Positions 26,670 through 36,127 of a DNA stretch of 64,000 nt are shown here, piece after piece. The DNA comes from Pseudaminobacter soli (ex Li et al. 2025). GTDB lineage: Bacteria > Pseudomonadota > Alphaproteobacteria > Rhizobiales > Rhizobiaceae. Below the pieces are notes generated by a model. It ran no database searches and was not told the origin of the DNA. It worked only from the letters and a program-made list of their open reading frames with translations. The stretch spans positions 186,001 through 250,000 of the forward strand of contig NZ_PXYL01000003.1 of assembly GCF_003012705.1 (NCBI RefSeq). The letters are read 5' to 3'. A program made the position numbers and the translations under genes. Positions within the stretch are counted from its first letter, which is position 1. Each line of letters begins with the position of its first letter.

Positions 26670-27642
26670 TAAGGGCTACCGAGTCTTCGGCGGACACCGC
26701 AGAACGAGCACGCAGAACTTCTGGCGTCTCGTTGAACTCAAGGTAGCCGATCACGAGAATTTCTCGCTCATTGAACATGATCTGACTGATCCTGGCTCGA
26801 ACATCCGCGCGCTCACGGCCACTGAACCCGACGAGATTTACAATCTGGCAGGTCAGAGCCATGTCGGCGTATCCTTCAAGGAGCCGACGCTGACGGCGCA
26901 GATTTCCGCCGTTGGTGCCTTGCAGGTCCTGGAAGCGGTGCACACCGTAAATCCGAAAATTCGGGTTTATCAGGCCTCGTCGTCCGAGATGTTCGGCAAG
27001 GTCCAGTCGACCCCTCAAACGGAAGAGACGTTCTTCTACCCCAGGAGTCCCTACGGCGTCGCCAAGCTGTTCGGGCACTGGTCCGTGGTGAACTACCGGG
27101 AGTCTTACGGGATCTTTGCAAGCTCAGGCATCCTGTTCAATCACGAGTCGCCCTTGCGTGGGCCGGAATTCGTGACGCGCAAGATCAGCATCGGCGCAGC
27201 CCGCATCCGCCTTGGCCTGCAATCGAGCCTGACCTTGGGGAATCTCGACGCCAAGCGTGACTGGGGCTTTGCGGGCGAGTTCGTGGACGGCATGTGGCGC
27301 ATGCTGCAGGCCGACGAGCCCGACACTTTTGTCCTTGCAACGGGTGTTGCCACGACCGTTCGGGATTTCGCCACCCAATCCTTCGCGGCGGCGGGGATCG
27401 ATCTTGAGTGGATTGGCACCGGGGACAATGAAGTGGGCCGCTGTTCCGAGACCAAGCGCCATCTCATCCATATCGATCCGGCATTCCGCCGGCCCTCGGA
27501 GGTCGATCTGCTGCTGGGTAACCCTGCCAAGGCGAGGCGGATCCTGGACTGGAAGCCCACCACAACGGTGGTGCAGCTCTCTCAGATGATGGTTGCGGCC
27601 GACCTCGCCCGTGAAAAGGCGCAGGCCCAACTGGCCCATTGA
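26602..27642 (+). CDS. gmd: GDP-mannose 4,6-dehydratase
   Basis: A 346-residue short-chain dehydrogenase-fold enzyme that turns GDP-mannose into GDP-4-keto-6-deoxymannose, the precursor of GDP-rhamnose and GDP-fucose. The nucleotide motif G8-I-T-G11-Q-D-G14 and the catalytic Y151-x-x-x-K155 (PRSPYGVAK) are present, as is NHESPLRGPEFVTRKI. GAAGGAAAGGG within the upstream gene is the ribosome site, so the overlap with the glycosyltransferase looks genuine. No reductase or epimerase gene follows; that step must be encoded elsewhere. Confidence 0.9.
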   Translation: MKRAFVTGITGQDGAYLTKHLLDKGYRVFGGHRRTSTQNFWRLVELKVADHENFSLIEHDLTDPGSNIRALTATEPDEIYNLAGQSHVGVSFKEPTLTAQISAVGALQVLEAVHTVNPKIRVYQASSSEMFGKVQSTPQTEETFFYPRSPYGVAKLFGHWSVVNYRESYGIFASSGILFNHESPLRGPEFVTRKISIGAARIRLGLQSSLTLGNLDAKRDWGFAGEFVDGMWRMLQADEPDTFVLATGVATTVRDFATQSFAAAGIDLEWIGTGDNEVGRCSETKRHLIHIDPAFRRPSEVDLLLGNPAKARRILDWKPTTTVVQLSQMMVAADLAREKAQAQLAH

Positions 27643-27761
27643 GGAATCGGCAAGCCGCACGAAAAAACTTCCCTTGCTGCACCAAGCCATTCCGTCTTGC
27701 GCGTTGGCCGCGTGGGGTTTAGCAAGGCCGCGGTTCACGGCTTTCCGAAAGGTTTTCTCTG

Positions 27762-28874
27762 ATGGCAACGCGCAAGCTCCTCCTCCTGCCGGGCGACGGC
27801 ATTGGCCCCGAGGCGATGAACGAAGTCCGCAAGCTCATTGCGGCCATGAATGAAAAATTCGGCAGCGGTTTCGAAACCGAAGAAGGCCTGGTCGGCGGCT
27901 CTGCCTATGACGCCCACGGCCAGTCGATCTCCGACGCCGACATGGCGAAGGCCATGGCCGCCGATGCGGTTCTGTTCGGCGCCGTCGGCGGCCCGAAGTG
28001 GGCCGACGTGCCCTATGAAGTCCGCCCCGAGGCCGGCCTGCTGCGCCTGCGCAAGGACATGCAGCTGTTCGCCAATCTGCGTCCGGCGATCTGCTATCCG
28101 GCGCTGGCTTCGTCCTCGTCGCTCAAGCCCGAGGTGGTCGAGGGTCTCGACATCCTCATCCTGCGCGAACTGACCGGCGGCGTCTATTTCGGCGAGCCCA
28201 AGGAGATCATCGATCTCGGCAACGGCCAGAAGCGCGGCATCGACACGCAGGTCTACGACACCTACGAGATCGAGCGCATCACAGGTGTGGCCTTCGAGCT
28301 GGCGCGCACGCGCGGCAACAAGGTCACCTCGATGGAAAAGCACAATGTGATGAAGTCGGGCGTGTTGTGGAAGGAAGTGGTCACCCAGACCCACAAGGCC
28401 AAGTATGCCGACGTCCAGCTCGAGCACATGCTGGCCGACGCCGGCGGCATGCAGCTGGTGCGCTGGCCCAAGCAGTTCGACGTCATCCTCACCGACAACC
28501 TGTTCGGCGACATGCTGTCGGACGTTGCCGCCATGCTCACCGGCTCGCTCGGCATGCTGCCCTCCGCCTCGCTCGGCGCGCCGGATGCCACGACCGGCAA
28601 GCGCAAGGCGCTCTATGAGCCGGTGCACGGTTCGGCTCCGGACATCGCGGGCAAGGGCATTGCCAACCCGATCGCCATGATCGCGTCCTTTGCCATGTGC
28701 CTGCGCTATTCCTTCAACATGGTGGCCGAGGCCGACCGCCTCGAGGCGGCGATTGCCGCCGTGCTGGACGACGGCCTGCGCACAAAGGACATCATGTCCG
28801 AAGGCAAGACCGAGGTCAGCACCACCCAGATGGGCGATGCCATCGTCGCAAAGTTCCTGTCGCTGGCGGCGTGA
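27762..28874 (+). CDS. leuB: 3-isopropylmalate dehydrogenase
   Basis: A 370-residue decarboxylating dehydrogenase for the third specific step of leucine synthesis. The N-terminus [14 protein letters not shown], then [16 protein letters not shown], the Mg2+-site [15 protein letters not shown] and [14 protein letters not shown] all match. Length is standard. GAAAGG precedes the ATG. A GNAT gene begins one base after its stop. Confidence 0.97.
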   Translation: MATRKLLLLPGDGIGPEAMNEVRKLIAAMNEKFGSGFETEEGLVGGSAYDAHGQSISDADMAKAMAADAVLFGAVGGPKWADVPYEVRPEAGLLRLRKDMQLFANLRPAICYPALASSSSLKPEVVEGLDILILRELTGGVYFGEPKEIIDLGNGQKRGIDTQVYDTYEIERITGVAFELARTRGNKVTSMEKHNVMKSGVLWKEVVTQTHKAKYADVQLEHMLADAGGMQLVRWPKQFDVILTDNLFGDMLSDVAAMLTGSLGMLPSASLGAPDATTGKRKALYEPVHGSAPDIAGKGIANPIAMIASFAMCLRYSFNMVAEADRLEAAIAAVLDDGLRTKDIMSEGKTEVSTTQMGDAIVAKFLSLAA

Positions 28875-28875
28875 C

Positions 28876-29370
28876 ATGGAGATCGAGGTCCGCTGGGCAA
28901 CGCTTGACGACGCCCCGGACCTCGCGGTCGTTCTCTGCGAAATGGCCGTTCATTACCGGCAGCCGGAGCTTCCCTTCGAGGTGGCTCTGGCAAAGGCGCG
29001 GGGCTGGCTGGCCAGCGAAAGCCCCGCCTATCCGCATTTCGCACTGGCCCATGCCGGCGGAGAGGTCGCCGGCCTTGCCTCGGTCGCGATCGCGCATCCG
29101 GGCGTCGATCTCGAAAGGCTGCTGTTCCTGAAGGACCTGTTCGTGCGCAACGGCGCCCGCAACAGCGGGACAGGACAGGCGCTGATCCGTTTCCTTGCCC
29201 AGCATTGCCTTGCCGGGGGCATCGGCCGGATCGACCTCACCACCGAGAACTGGAACGAGGGCGCATTGCGCTTCTACGATCGTCTCGGCGCCGAGCGCCA
29301 CGACCAGAAGATCTTCCTCCGTTTCGGCAGCGATGCGCTTGCAGCGCTTGCTGGCGAAGAAGAACGCTGA
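28876..29370 (+). CDS. GNAT family N-acetyltransferase
   Basis: A 164-residue acetyl-CoA-dependent acyltransferase fold. LLFLKDLFVRNGARNSGTGQ is motif A (normally R/Q-x-x-G-x-G/A; here N-S-G-T-G-Q), and LTTENWNEGALRFYDRLGA is motif B. The substrate is unknown. It starts one base after the leuB stop and is certainly co-transcribed and perhaps translationally coupled. Confidence 0.85.
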   Translation: MEIEVRWATLDDAPDLAVVLCEMAVHYRQPELPFEVALAKARGWLASESPAYPHFALAHAGGEVAGLASVAIAHPGVDLERLLFLKDLFVRNGARNSGTGQALIRFLAQHCLAGGIGRIDLTTENWNEGALRFYDRLGAERHDQKIFLRFGSDALAALAGEEER

Positions 29371-29404
29371 CGGCGCTTCATTGCTCTTCGCGCTCGATTG
29401 ACTA

Positions 29405-29423
29405 TTTACGCAAAGTGCGTAAA
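29405..29423. promoter_or_regulatory. TTTACGC-N5-GCGTAAA dyad
   Basis: TTTACGC (29405-29411) and GCGTAAA (29417-29423) are exact inverses with a 5-base spacer, next to a TTGACT hexamer at 29398-29403. It could be an operator for asd, or a weak terminator of the leuB transcript with the run of A after it. No known regulator fits with confidence. Confidence 0.45.
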
Positions 29424-29596
29424 AGCAGCGGCGAACAGGGAACCCTCCGATGCGCGGCCATTTTTCGGCTTTCTTCGCATTCGATTTCCCCGGCCATGAT
29501 GCGAACCATCGGGCCGGGCGCGGAGACGCATCCCTGCTTTCGACCAAAACTACGGCCAAAAAAACGACCACTACGGTCTGATTTCCCTTGGCCTGC

Positions 29597-29651
29597 TCAC
29601 CCTCTCCCGGGTCTGGCCCGGGGGTGAAGAGCCCGCAACGGCCGGCGGGCT
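29597..29651 (+). promoter_or_regulatory. two leader hairpins ahead of asd
   Basis: First hairpin: TCACCC (29597-29602) pairs with GGGTGA (29622-29627), and within it CCCGGG (29606-29611) with CCCGGG (29617-29622). Second hairpin: AGCCCGC (29630-29636) pairs with GCGGGCT (29645-29651), then TTCTCC. The second lies about 20 bases before the ribosome site GGACAGGAG. It could attenuate or simply be a terminator of upstream transcription. Confidence 0.45.
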
Positions 29652-29693
29652 TTCTCCAAGAAGCGAGCGGAGAGGGACAGGAGTAATCTCAAG

Positions 29694-30728
29694 ATGGGTT
29701 TCAAGGTAGCGATCGCTGGCGCCACGGGCAATGTGGGCCGGGAAATGCTCAATATCCTCGAGGAACGCGGCTTTCCCGCCGATGAGGTGGTGCCGCTGGC
29801 CTCCCGCCGCAGCCAGGGCACCGAAGTGTCCTATGGCGACAAGACGCTGAAGGTGAAGGCGCTCGACACCTATGACTTCTCCGACACCGACATCTGCCTG
29901 ATGTCGGCCGGCGGCAACGTCTCCAAGGAATGGTCGCCCAAGATCGGCAAGCAGGGCTGCGTCGTCATCGACAACTCCTCGGCCTGGCGCTACGACGCCG
30001 AAGTGCCGCTGATCGTGCCGGAAGTAAACCCGGATGCGATTGCCGGCTTCTCCAAGAAGAACATCATCGCCAACCCGAACTGCTCGACCGCCCAGCTCGT
30101 CGTCGCGCTGAAGCCGCTGCACGACAAGGCCAAGATCAAGCGCGTCGTGGTCTCCACCTACCAGTCCGTCTCGGGCGCCGGCAAGGAAGGCATGGACGAG
30201 CTCTTCACCCAGACCCGCGCCGTCTTCGTCGCCGATCCGGTCGAGGCCAAGAAGTTCACCAAGCGCATCGCCTTCAACGTCATCCCGCACATCGACGTGT
30301 TCATGGAAGACGGCTACACGAAGGAAGAGTGGAAGATGATGGCCGAGACCAAGAAGATGCTCGACCCCAAGATCAAGCTGACCGCCACCGCCGTTCGCGT
30401 GCCGGTGTTCATCGGCCACTCGGAAGCCGTCAACGTCGAGTTCGAAAACCCGATCACGCCGGACGAGGCGCGCGACATCCTGCGCGAGGCGCCGGGCTGC
30501 CTGGTCGTCGACAAGCATGAGAACGGCGGCTACATCACCCCGATCGACGCCGCCGGCGAAGATGCCACCTACATCTCGCGCATCCGCGAGGACGCGACCG
30601 TCGAGAACGGCCTTGCCATGTGGGTCGTCTCCGACAACCTGCGCAAGGGTGCGGCGCTGAATGCCGTGCAGATCGCCGAGCTTCTGGTCGCGCGCGGCCT
30701 GATCACGCCGAAGAAGAAGGCGGCCTGA
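29694..30728 (+). CDS. asd: aspartate-semialdehyde dehydrogenase
   Basis: A 344-residue NADPH enzyme reducing aspartyl phosphate to the semialdehyde for lysine, threonine, methionine and diaminopimelate synthesis. The nucleotide loop is GATGNVG at 9-15, and the catalytic Cys is C130 in NPNCSTAQL. GIGHS-type substrate blocks are replaced by the usual VPVFIGHSEAVNVEF. Ribosome site GGACAGGAG is at about 29675-29683. A terminator follows at 30745. Confidence 0.97.
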   Translation: MGFKVAIAGATGNVGREMLNILEERGFPADEVVPLASRRSQGTEVSYGDKTLKVKALDTYDFSDTDICLMSAGGNVSKEWSPKIGKQGCVVIDNSSAWRYDAEVPLIVPEVNPDAIAGFSKKNIIANPNCSTAQLVVALKPLHDKAKIKRVVVSTYQSVSGAGKEGMDELFTQTRAVFVADPVEAKKFTKRIAFNVIPHIDVFMEDGYTKEEWKMMAETKKMLDPKIKLTATAVRVPVFIGHSEAVNVEFENPITPDEARDILREAPGCLVVDKHENGGYITPIDAAGEDATYISRIREDATVENGLAMWVVSDNLRKGAALNAVQIAELLVARGLITPKKKAA

Positions 30729-30744
30729 TCGCTATCCTGTACCC

Positions 30745-30770
30745 GCAGCGCGCCTGACCCGGCGCGCTGC
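30745..30770 (+). terminator. asd terminator hairpin
   Basis: GCAGCGCGCC (30745-30754), loop TGACCC, then GGCGCGCTGC (30761-30770), 17 bases after the asd stop. The stem is perfect; the T tract after it (TCGCTT) is poor. Confidence 0.65.
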
Positions 30771-30796
30771 TCGCTTCAAAACCGGCGATTTATTGA

Positions 30797-30843
30797 AGCA
30801 TGGATCTTGTCCGAAAAGTCTGCAACTTTTCGGGATCATGCTC
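30797..30843 (-). repeat. palindromic intergenic element, copy B
   Basis: On the minus strand this reads GAGCATGATCCCGAAAAGTT and continues as in the element at 1289-1335. The only clear difference is an extra base in the left outer arm (GCATGGATC). The inner arms CCGAAAAGT and ACTTTTCGG are intact. It lies between the asd terminator and the ffh leader. Two matching copies in unrelated gaps identify a dispersed repeat family. Confidence 0.8.
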
Positions 30844-30961
30844 TGAAGCGCCGGTTTTCTCGTTTCCCAAGCCGCGAAATCCGTGGTTTGCCTTGACTCT
30901 GCCCTCGTTTTCCTATCTACACGCCGGCAATTCCGCGACGAGTAGATCACTCCGAGCAGCC

Positions 30962-31030
30962 GACCGGGACCCATAGCGGTATAGACGATCCCGGAGGTCA
31001 ACACCCGGCAGCGCGATGCGCCCCCGGGTG
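30962..31030 (+). promoter_or_regulatory. structured leader ahead of ffh
   Basis: GACCGGGA (30962-30969) pairs with TCCCGG-A-GGTC (30989-30999), with a bulge. CACCCGG (31002-31008) pairs exactly with CCGGGTG (31024-31030). The two stems are adjacent and about 95 bases before the ffh start. They may be a cis-regulatory leader or an unrelated small RNA; neither T run nor known riboswitch core is visible. Confidence 0.4.
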
Positions 31031-31124
31031 CCATACGGCTTTGGGCATTGCTCGAATGCTTGGCTCTTGGCCGCGGAACCATTACCTCTGGCGGGGAAAC
31101 CAGTCAGAGACAGAAGGAAGAACG

Positions 31125-32705
31125 ATGTTCGATTCGCTGCAAGAGCGACTTGGCTCCATTCTCAACGGCCTGACCGGCCGTGGCGCGCTGTCGGAAGCCG
31201 ACGTTTCGGCTGCCCTGCGCGAGGTGCGCCGTGCCCTCATCGAGGCCGACGTGGCGCTGGAGGTCGTTCGTTCCTTCGTCGACCGCGTGCGCGAGAAGGC
31301 CGTCGGCGCGACCGTGCTGAAGTCGATCAAACCCGGCCAGATGGTCGTCAAGATCGTCCATGACGAGCTGATCGAGATGCTGGGCGCCGAGGGCGTCGCC
31401 ATAGATCTCAACGCGCCCGCCCCGGTCGTGGTCATGATGGTCGGCCTGCAGGGCTCGGGCAAGACCACTACCACCGCCAAGATCGCGAAGCGGCTGACCG
31501 AGCGCCAGGGCAAGAAAGTGCTCATGGCCTCGCTCGACACGCGCCGCCCGGCCGCGCAGGAGCAGCTGCGCCAACTCGGCGAGCAGACCAAGGTCGCCAC
31601 GCTCCCCATCATCGCCGGCCAGACGCCGGTCGACATCGCCAAGCGCGCCGTGCAGGCTGCCAAGCTTGGCGGCCATGACGTCGTCATCCTCGATACCGCC
31701 GGCCGTACGCATATCGACGAGCCGCTGATGGTCGAGATGGCCGACATCAAGAAGGCCTCGAACCCGCACGAAATCCTGCTCGTCGCCGACAGCCTCACCG
31801 GTCAGGACGCCGTCAACCTCGCTAAGAACTTTGACGAGCGCGTCGGCATCAGCGGCCTGGTGCTGACCCGCATGGACGGCGACGGCCGCGGCGGTGCGGC
31901 CCTTTCCATGCGCGCCGTCACCGGCAAGCCGATCAAGCTCATCGGCACCGGCGAGAAGATGGACGGGCTGGAGGAGTTTTATCCCAAGCGCATCGCCGAC
32001 CGCATCCTCGGCATGGGCGACATCGTCAGCCTCGTCGAGAAGGCCGCCGAAACCATCGACGCGGAAAAGGCCGCGGCGATGGCCAAGAAGATGCAGTCGG
32101 GCAAATTCGACCTGAACGACCTCGCCGACCAGCTCGGCCAGATGCAAAAGATGGGCGGCATGGGCGGCATCATGGGAATGATGCCCGGCATGGGCAAGAT
32201 GAAGGACCAGATCGCCGCCGCCGGCTTCGACGACAAGATGTTCGGACGCCAGCTCGCCATCATCTCCTCGATGACCAAGGCCGAGCGCGCCAACCCGGAC
32301 ATGCTCAAGCACAGCCGCAAGAAGCGTATCGCCGCCGGCTCCGGCACCGACGCGGCCGAGATCAACAAGCTCTTGAAAATGCATCGCCAGATGGCCGACA
32401 TGATGAAGGCCATGGGCGGCAAGGGCAAAGGCGGCGGCTTGATGCGCGGCCTGATGGGCGGCATGGCGCAGAAGATGGGCCTTGGCGGTCTCGCTGGTGG
32501 GATGGGCGGGATGCCCGACCTCTCCAAGATGGACCCCAAGCAGCTCGAAGCGCTTAAGAAGCAGGCAGAGGCCGCCGGCCTCGGCAAAGGCCTGCCGGGC
32601 GGTCTTCCCGGTCTCGGCAATGGCGGCGGGCTTCCAGGCCTGCCCGGCGGCATGAAGCTGCCCGGCCTTGGCGGCGGACTTCCGGGCCTGGGCAAGAAGA
32701 AGTGA
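31125..32705 (+). CDS. ffh: signal recognition particle protein Ffh (SRP54)
   Basis: A 526-residue GTPase that binds signal sequences on ribosomes and delivers them to FtsY. The N domain is residues 1-90. The G domain has P-loop GLQGSGKTT near 106-114, then DTAGRTH and TRMDGDGRGG. The Met-rich M domain spans about 320-450. A long Gly/Leu/Pro-rich tail of about 60 residues (repeats of GGLPGLG) ends in KKK; such tails vary among rhizobia. GAAGGAAG stands before ATG 31125. Its stop overlaps a possible GTG start of the next gene. Confidence 0.96.
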   Translation: MFDSLQERLGSILNGLTGRGALSEADVSAALREVRRALIEADVALEVVRSFVDRVREKAVGATVLKSIKPGQMVVKIVHDELIEMLGAEGVAIDLNAPAPVVVMMVGLQGSGKTTTTAKIAKRLTERQGKKVLMASLDTRRPAAQEQLRQLGEQTKVATLPIIAGQTPVDIAKRAVQAAKLGGHDVVILDTAGRTHIDEPLMVEMADIKKASNPHEILLVADSLTGQDAVNLAKNFDERVGISGLVLTRMDGDGRGGAALSMRAVTGKPIKLIGTGEKMDGLEEFYPKRIADRILGMGDIVSLVEKAAETIDAEKAAAMAKKMQSGKFDLNDLADQLGQMQKMGGMGGIMGMMPGMGKMKDQIAAAGFDDKMFGRQLAIISSMTKAERANPDMLKHSRKKRIAAGSGTDAAEINKLLKMHRQMADMMKAMGGKGKGGGLMRGLMGGMAQKMGLGGLAGGMGGMPDLSKMDPKQLEALKKQAEAAGLGKGLPGGLPGLGNGGGLPGLPGGMKLPGLGGGLPGLGKKK

Positions 32706-32713
32706 ATGCTGCG

Positions 32714-33058
32714 ATGAACGAAGCCGACGTGAAAAACCTGCTTTCCCAGTATCGCGCCTCGATCGACAATATCGATGCAGCGCTGGTCCATATGCTGGCC
32801 GAGCGCTTCCGCTGCACCCAGGCGGTGGGCGTGCTGAAGGCCACCCACGGCCTGCCGCCGGCAGACCCGGCGCGTGAGCAGACCCAGATCGCACGCCTGC
32901 GCCGACTTGCCGACGAGGCGCAGCTCGACCCCGATTTCGCGGAAAAGTTTTTGAACTTCATCATCCGCGAAGTGATCCGCCATCACGAAGCGATCGCTGC
33001 TTCGTCGAACGGCACCGAGAATTCCGCCGCATCGAGCGGCGGCCAACAGACCAGCTGA
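32714..33058 (+). CDS. chorismate mutase (AroQ class)
   Basis: A 114-residue helical enzyme converting chorismate to prephenate for phenylalanine and tyrosine. Residues R14, R31, K42, D51, R54 and E55 match, with a uniform offset of three, the active-site set of E. coli AroQ (R11, R28, K39, D48, R51, E52). The C-terminus ends in a Ser/Ala/Gln-rich tail. ATG 32714 is used; GTG 32702 overlapping the ffh stop would add four residues. It lies between ffh and rpsP and is likely co-transcribed with them. Confidence 0.9.
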   Translation: MNEADVKNLLSQYRASIDNIDAALVHMLAERFRCTQAVGVLKATHGLPPADPAREQTQIARLRRLADEAQLDPDFAEKFLNFIIREVIRHHEAIAASSNGTENSAASSGGQQTS

Positions 33059-33083
33059 ACAGAACGAACCCTAGGAGAACAAA

Positions 33084-33464
33084 ATGTCGTTGAAGATCCG
33101 TCTGGCCCGTGCGGGCTCCAAGAAGCGCCCCTACTACCACATCGTCATCGCCGACGTGCGCAGCCCGCGCGACGGCCGTTTCATCGAGACGATCGGCGCC
33201 TGGAACCCGATGCTGCCCAAGGACGGCGAGCGCGTGAAGCTCGACGCCGACCGCGCCAAGCACTGGCTGTCCAACGGCGCCCTGCCGACCGACCGCGTTG
33301 CCCGCTTCCTGGCCGACGCTGGCCTTGCCACGCGCGAAGCCCGCAGCAACCCGACCAAGGGCGAGCCGGGCAAGAAGGCGCAGGAACGCGCTGCCGCGAT
33401 CAAGGCTGCCCAGGAAGCCGCTGCTGCTGCCCTGGCCGCCGCTCAGGAACCCTCGGCCGAGTAA
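33084..33464 (+). CDS. rpsP: 30S ribosomal protein S16
   Basis: A 126-residue S16. The core [20 protein letters not shown] and [15 protein letters not shown] is typical. An Ala-rich C-terminal extension of about 35 residues follows, as in other alphaproteobacteria. AGGAGAAC precedes the ATG. The usual partners rimM, trmD and rplS do not follow; a terminator and an ABC-F gene do. Confidence 0.97.
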   Translation: MSLKIRLARAGSKKRPYYHIVIADVRSPRDGRFIETIGAWNPMLPKDGERVKLDADRAKHWLSNGALPTDRVARFLADAGLATREARSNPTKGEPGKKAQERAAAIKAAQEAAAAALAAAQEPSAE

Positions 33465-33490
33465 TCTCTCGGCTTCGGCTGGAATTGCAG

Positions 33491-33513
33491 ACGGCGGGTT
33501 TTTGGCCCGCCGT
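33491..33513 (+). terminator. rpsP terminator
   Basis: ACGGCGGG (33491-33498), a 7-base loop, CCCGCCGT (33506-33513), then TTTC. Placed 27 bases after the rpsP stop, it ends the ffh-rpsP transcript. Confidence 0.85.
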
Positions 33514-33599
33514 TTTCATTTCCGGCATCATCGGAAACTTGTCCGGCTCCGGCGCTCGTCGCCGGTGCCCGCACGTCCACCTCCACAGCGTCTGAAATC

Positions 33600-35222
<1,623 letters not shown>

Positions 35223-35251
35223 ACGGCTTCTTTCACACGACCCAAAGTAAT

Positions 35252-35274
35252 CGGGGACGGCATTGCCGTCCCCG
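35252..35274. terminator. terminator between the ABC-F and sit operons
   Basis: CGGGGACGGC (35252-35261), loop ATT, GCCGTCCCCG (35265-35274), followed by CTCTGTTT. It lies between convergent stops at 35222 and 35282, so it can serve both strands. Confidence 0.8.
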
Positions 35275-35281
35275 CTCTGTT

Positions 35282-36127
35282 TCAGGTGGCCTCGCGCACT
35301 TCGATCCGAGCCGCCTTGCGCGTCGCACGGACGAAAGCGGCGATGAAGACCACCGTCAGCAGCACCACGATGGTCGGCGCAGGGGCACTGTCGATGAAGA
35401 ACGACAGATAGACGCCGAAGAAGGACGCCAGCACAGCGACAACCACCGAAAGCATCAGCATCCCGCTGAAGGTCCTGGACAGCAGGAAGGCGATTGCGCC
35501 AGGGGCGATCAGCATGGCGATGGCCAGAATGATGCCGACGGCCTTGAGAGCCCCAACGATGGTGAGCGACAGGATCGACAACAGACCATAGTGCAGCAGC
35601 CGCACCGGCAGGCCGATGGCCCGTGCCTGCGCCGGATCGAAGGCGTGCAGCAACAGGTCGCGCCATTTGACGAGGAGAATGCCGACCACGAGTGCGGCGA
35701 TGACGCCGGTCTCGACGATATCGCCCCAGCTCACGCCCAGCATGTCGCCGAACAGGATGTGGTCGAGATGCACGTCCGTCTCGATCTTGACGTAGAGCAC
35801 CATGCCAAGCCCGAACATGCCGGAAAACACCACGCCCATGACGGTGTCCTGCTTGATGCGGCTGTTTTCCTTGAGAAAGCCCGTGGCGAGCGCGCAGGCC
35901 ATGCCGGCGGCGAAGGCGCCGAGCGCCAGCGGCAGGTTGACGATATAGGCCAGCACCACGCCGGGCAGGATGGCGTGGCTGATCGCGTCTCCCATCAGCG
36001 ACCAGCCCTTGAGGACGAGGAAGCAGGACAGGAGTGCGGCGGGCACGGCCACCAGCACCGAGATGATCAGCGCATTGACCATGAAGCCGAACTGGAACGG
36101 CGTGAGCAGCGCGTCGGTGAAGCTCAT
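35282..36127 (-). CDS. sitD: manganese/iron ABC transporter permease SitD
   Basis: A 281-residue membrane subunit of the ABC-3 metal permease family, with eight or nine hydrophobic segments. KGWSLMGDAISHAILPGV is the family loop contacting the ATPase. It pairs with SitC to form the channel for Mn2+ or Fe2+. ATG 36127 overlaps the sitC stop by four bases. Last gene of the operon, followed by the terminator at 35252. Confidence 0.88.
   Translation of the reverse strand: MSFTDALLTPFQFGFMVNALIISVLVAVPAALLSCFLVLKGWSLMGDAISHAILPGVVLAYIVNLPLALGAFAAGMACALATGFLKENSRIKQDTVMGVVFSGMFGLGMVLYVKIETDVHLDHILFGDMLGVSWGDIVETGVIAALVVGILLVKWRDLLLHAFDPAQARAIGLPVRLLHYGLLSILSLTIVGALKAVGIILAIAMLIAPGAIAFLLSRTFSGMLMLSVVVAVLASFFGVYLSFFIDSAPAPTIVVLLTVVFIAAFVRATRKAARIEVREAT

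Larger units (their letters stand above)
29371..29693. other. 323-bp asd upstream region with dyad and hairpins
   Basis: No gene is visible. A TTTACGC dyad lies at 29405-29423 and two hairpins at 29597-29651 stand directly in front of the asd ribosome site. The middle part (29440-29590) shows no clear structure. A long leader is possible if the promoter lies near the dyad (TTGACT at 29398-29403). Confidence 0.5.
30729..31124. other. 396-bp gap between asd and ffh
   Basis: From left to right it holds the asd terminator, palindromic element copy B, about 100 bases without clear signals, then two hairpins (30962-30999 and 31002-31030) and the ffh ribosome site. I looked for the small signal recognition particle RNA, which is sometimes near ffh, and saw no tetraloop and GGAAG-type core. 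No protein-coding frame is convincing. Confidence 0.55.

Noticed and set aside
30729-31124. Signal recognition particle RNA near ffh
   Set aside because: No tetraloop with the conserved GGAAG-type core was found in the gap.
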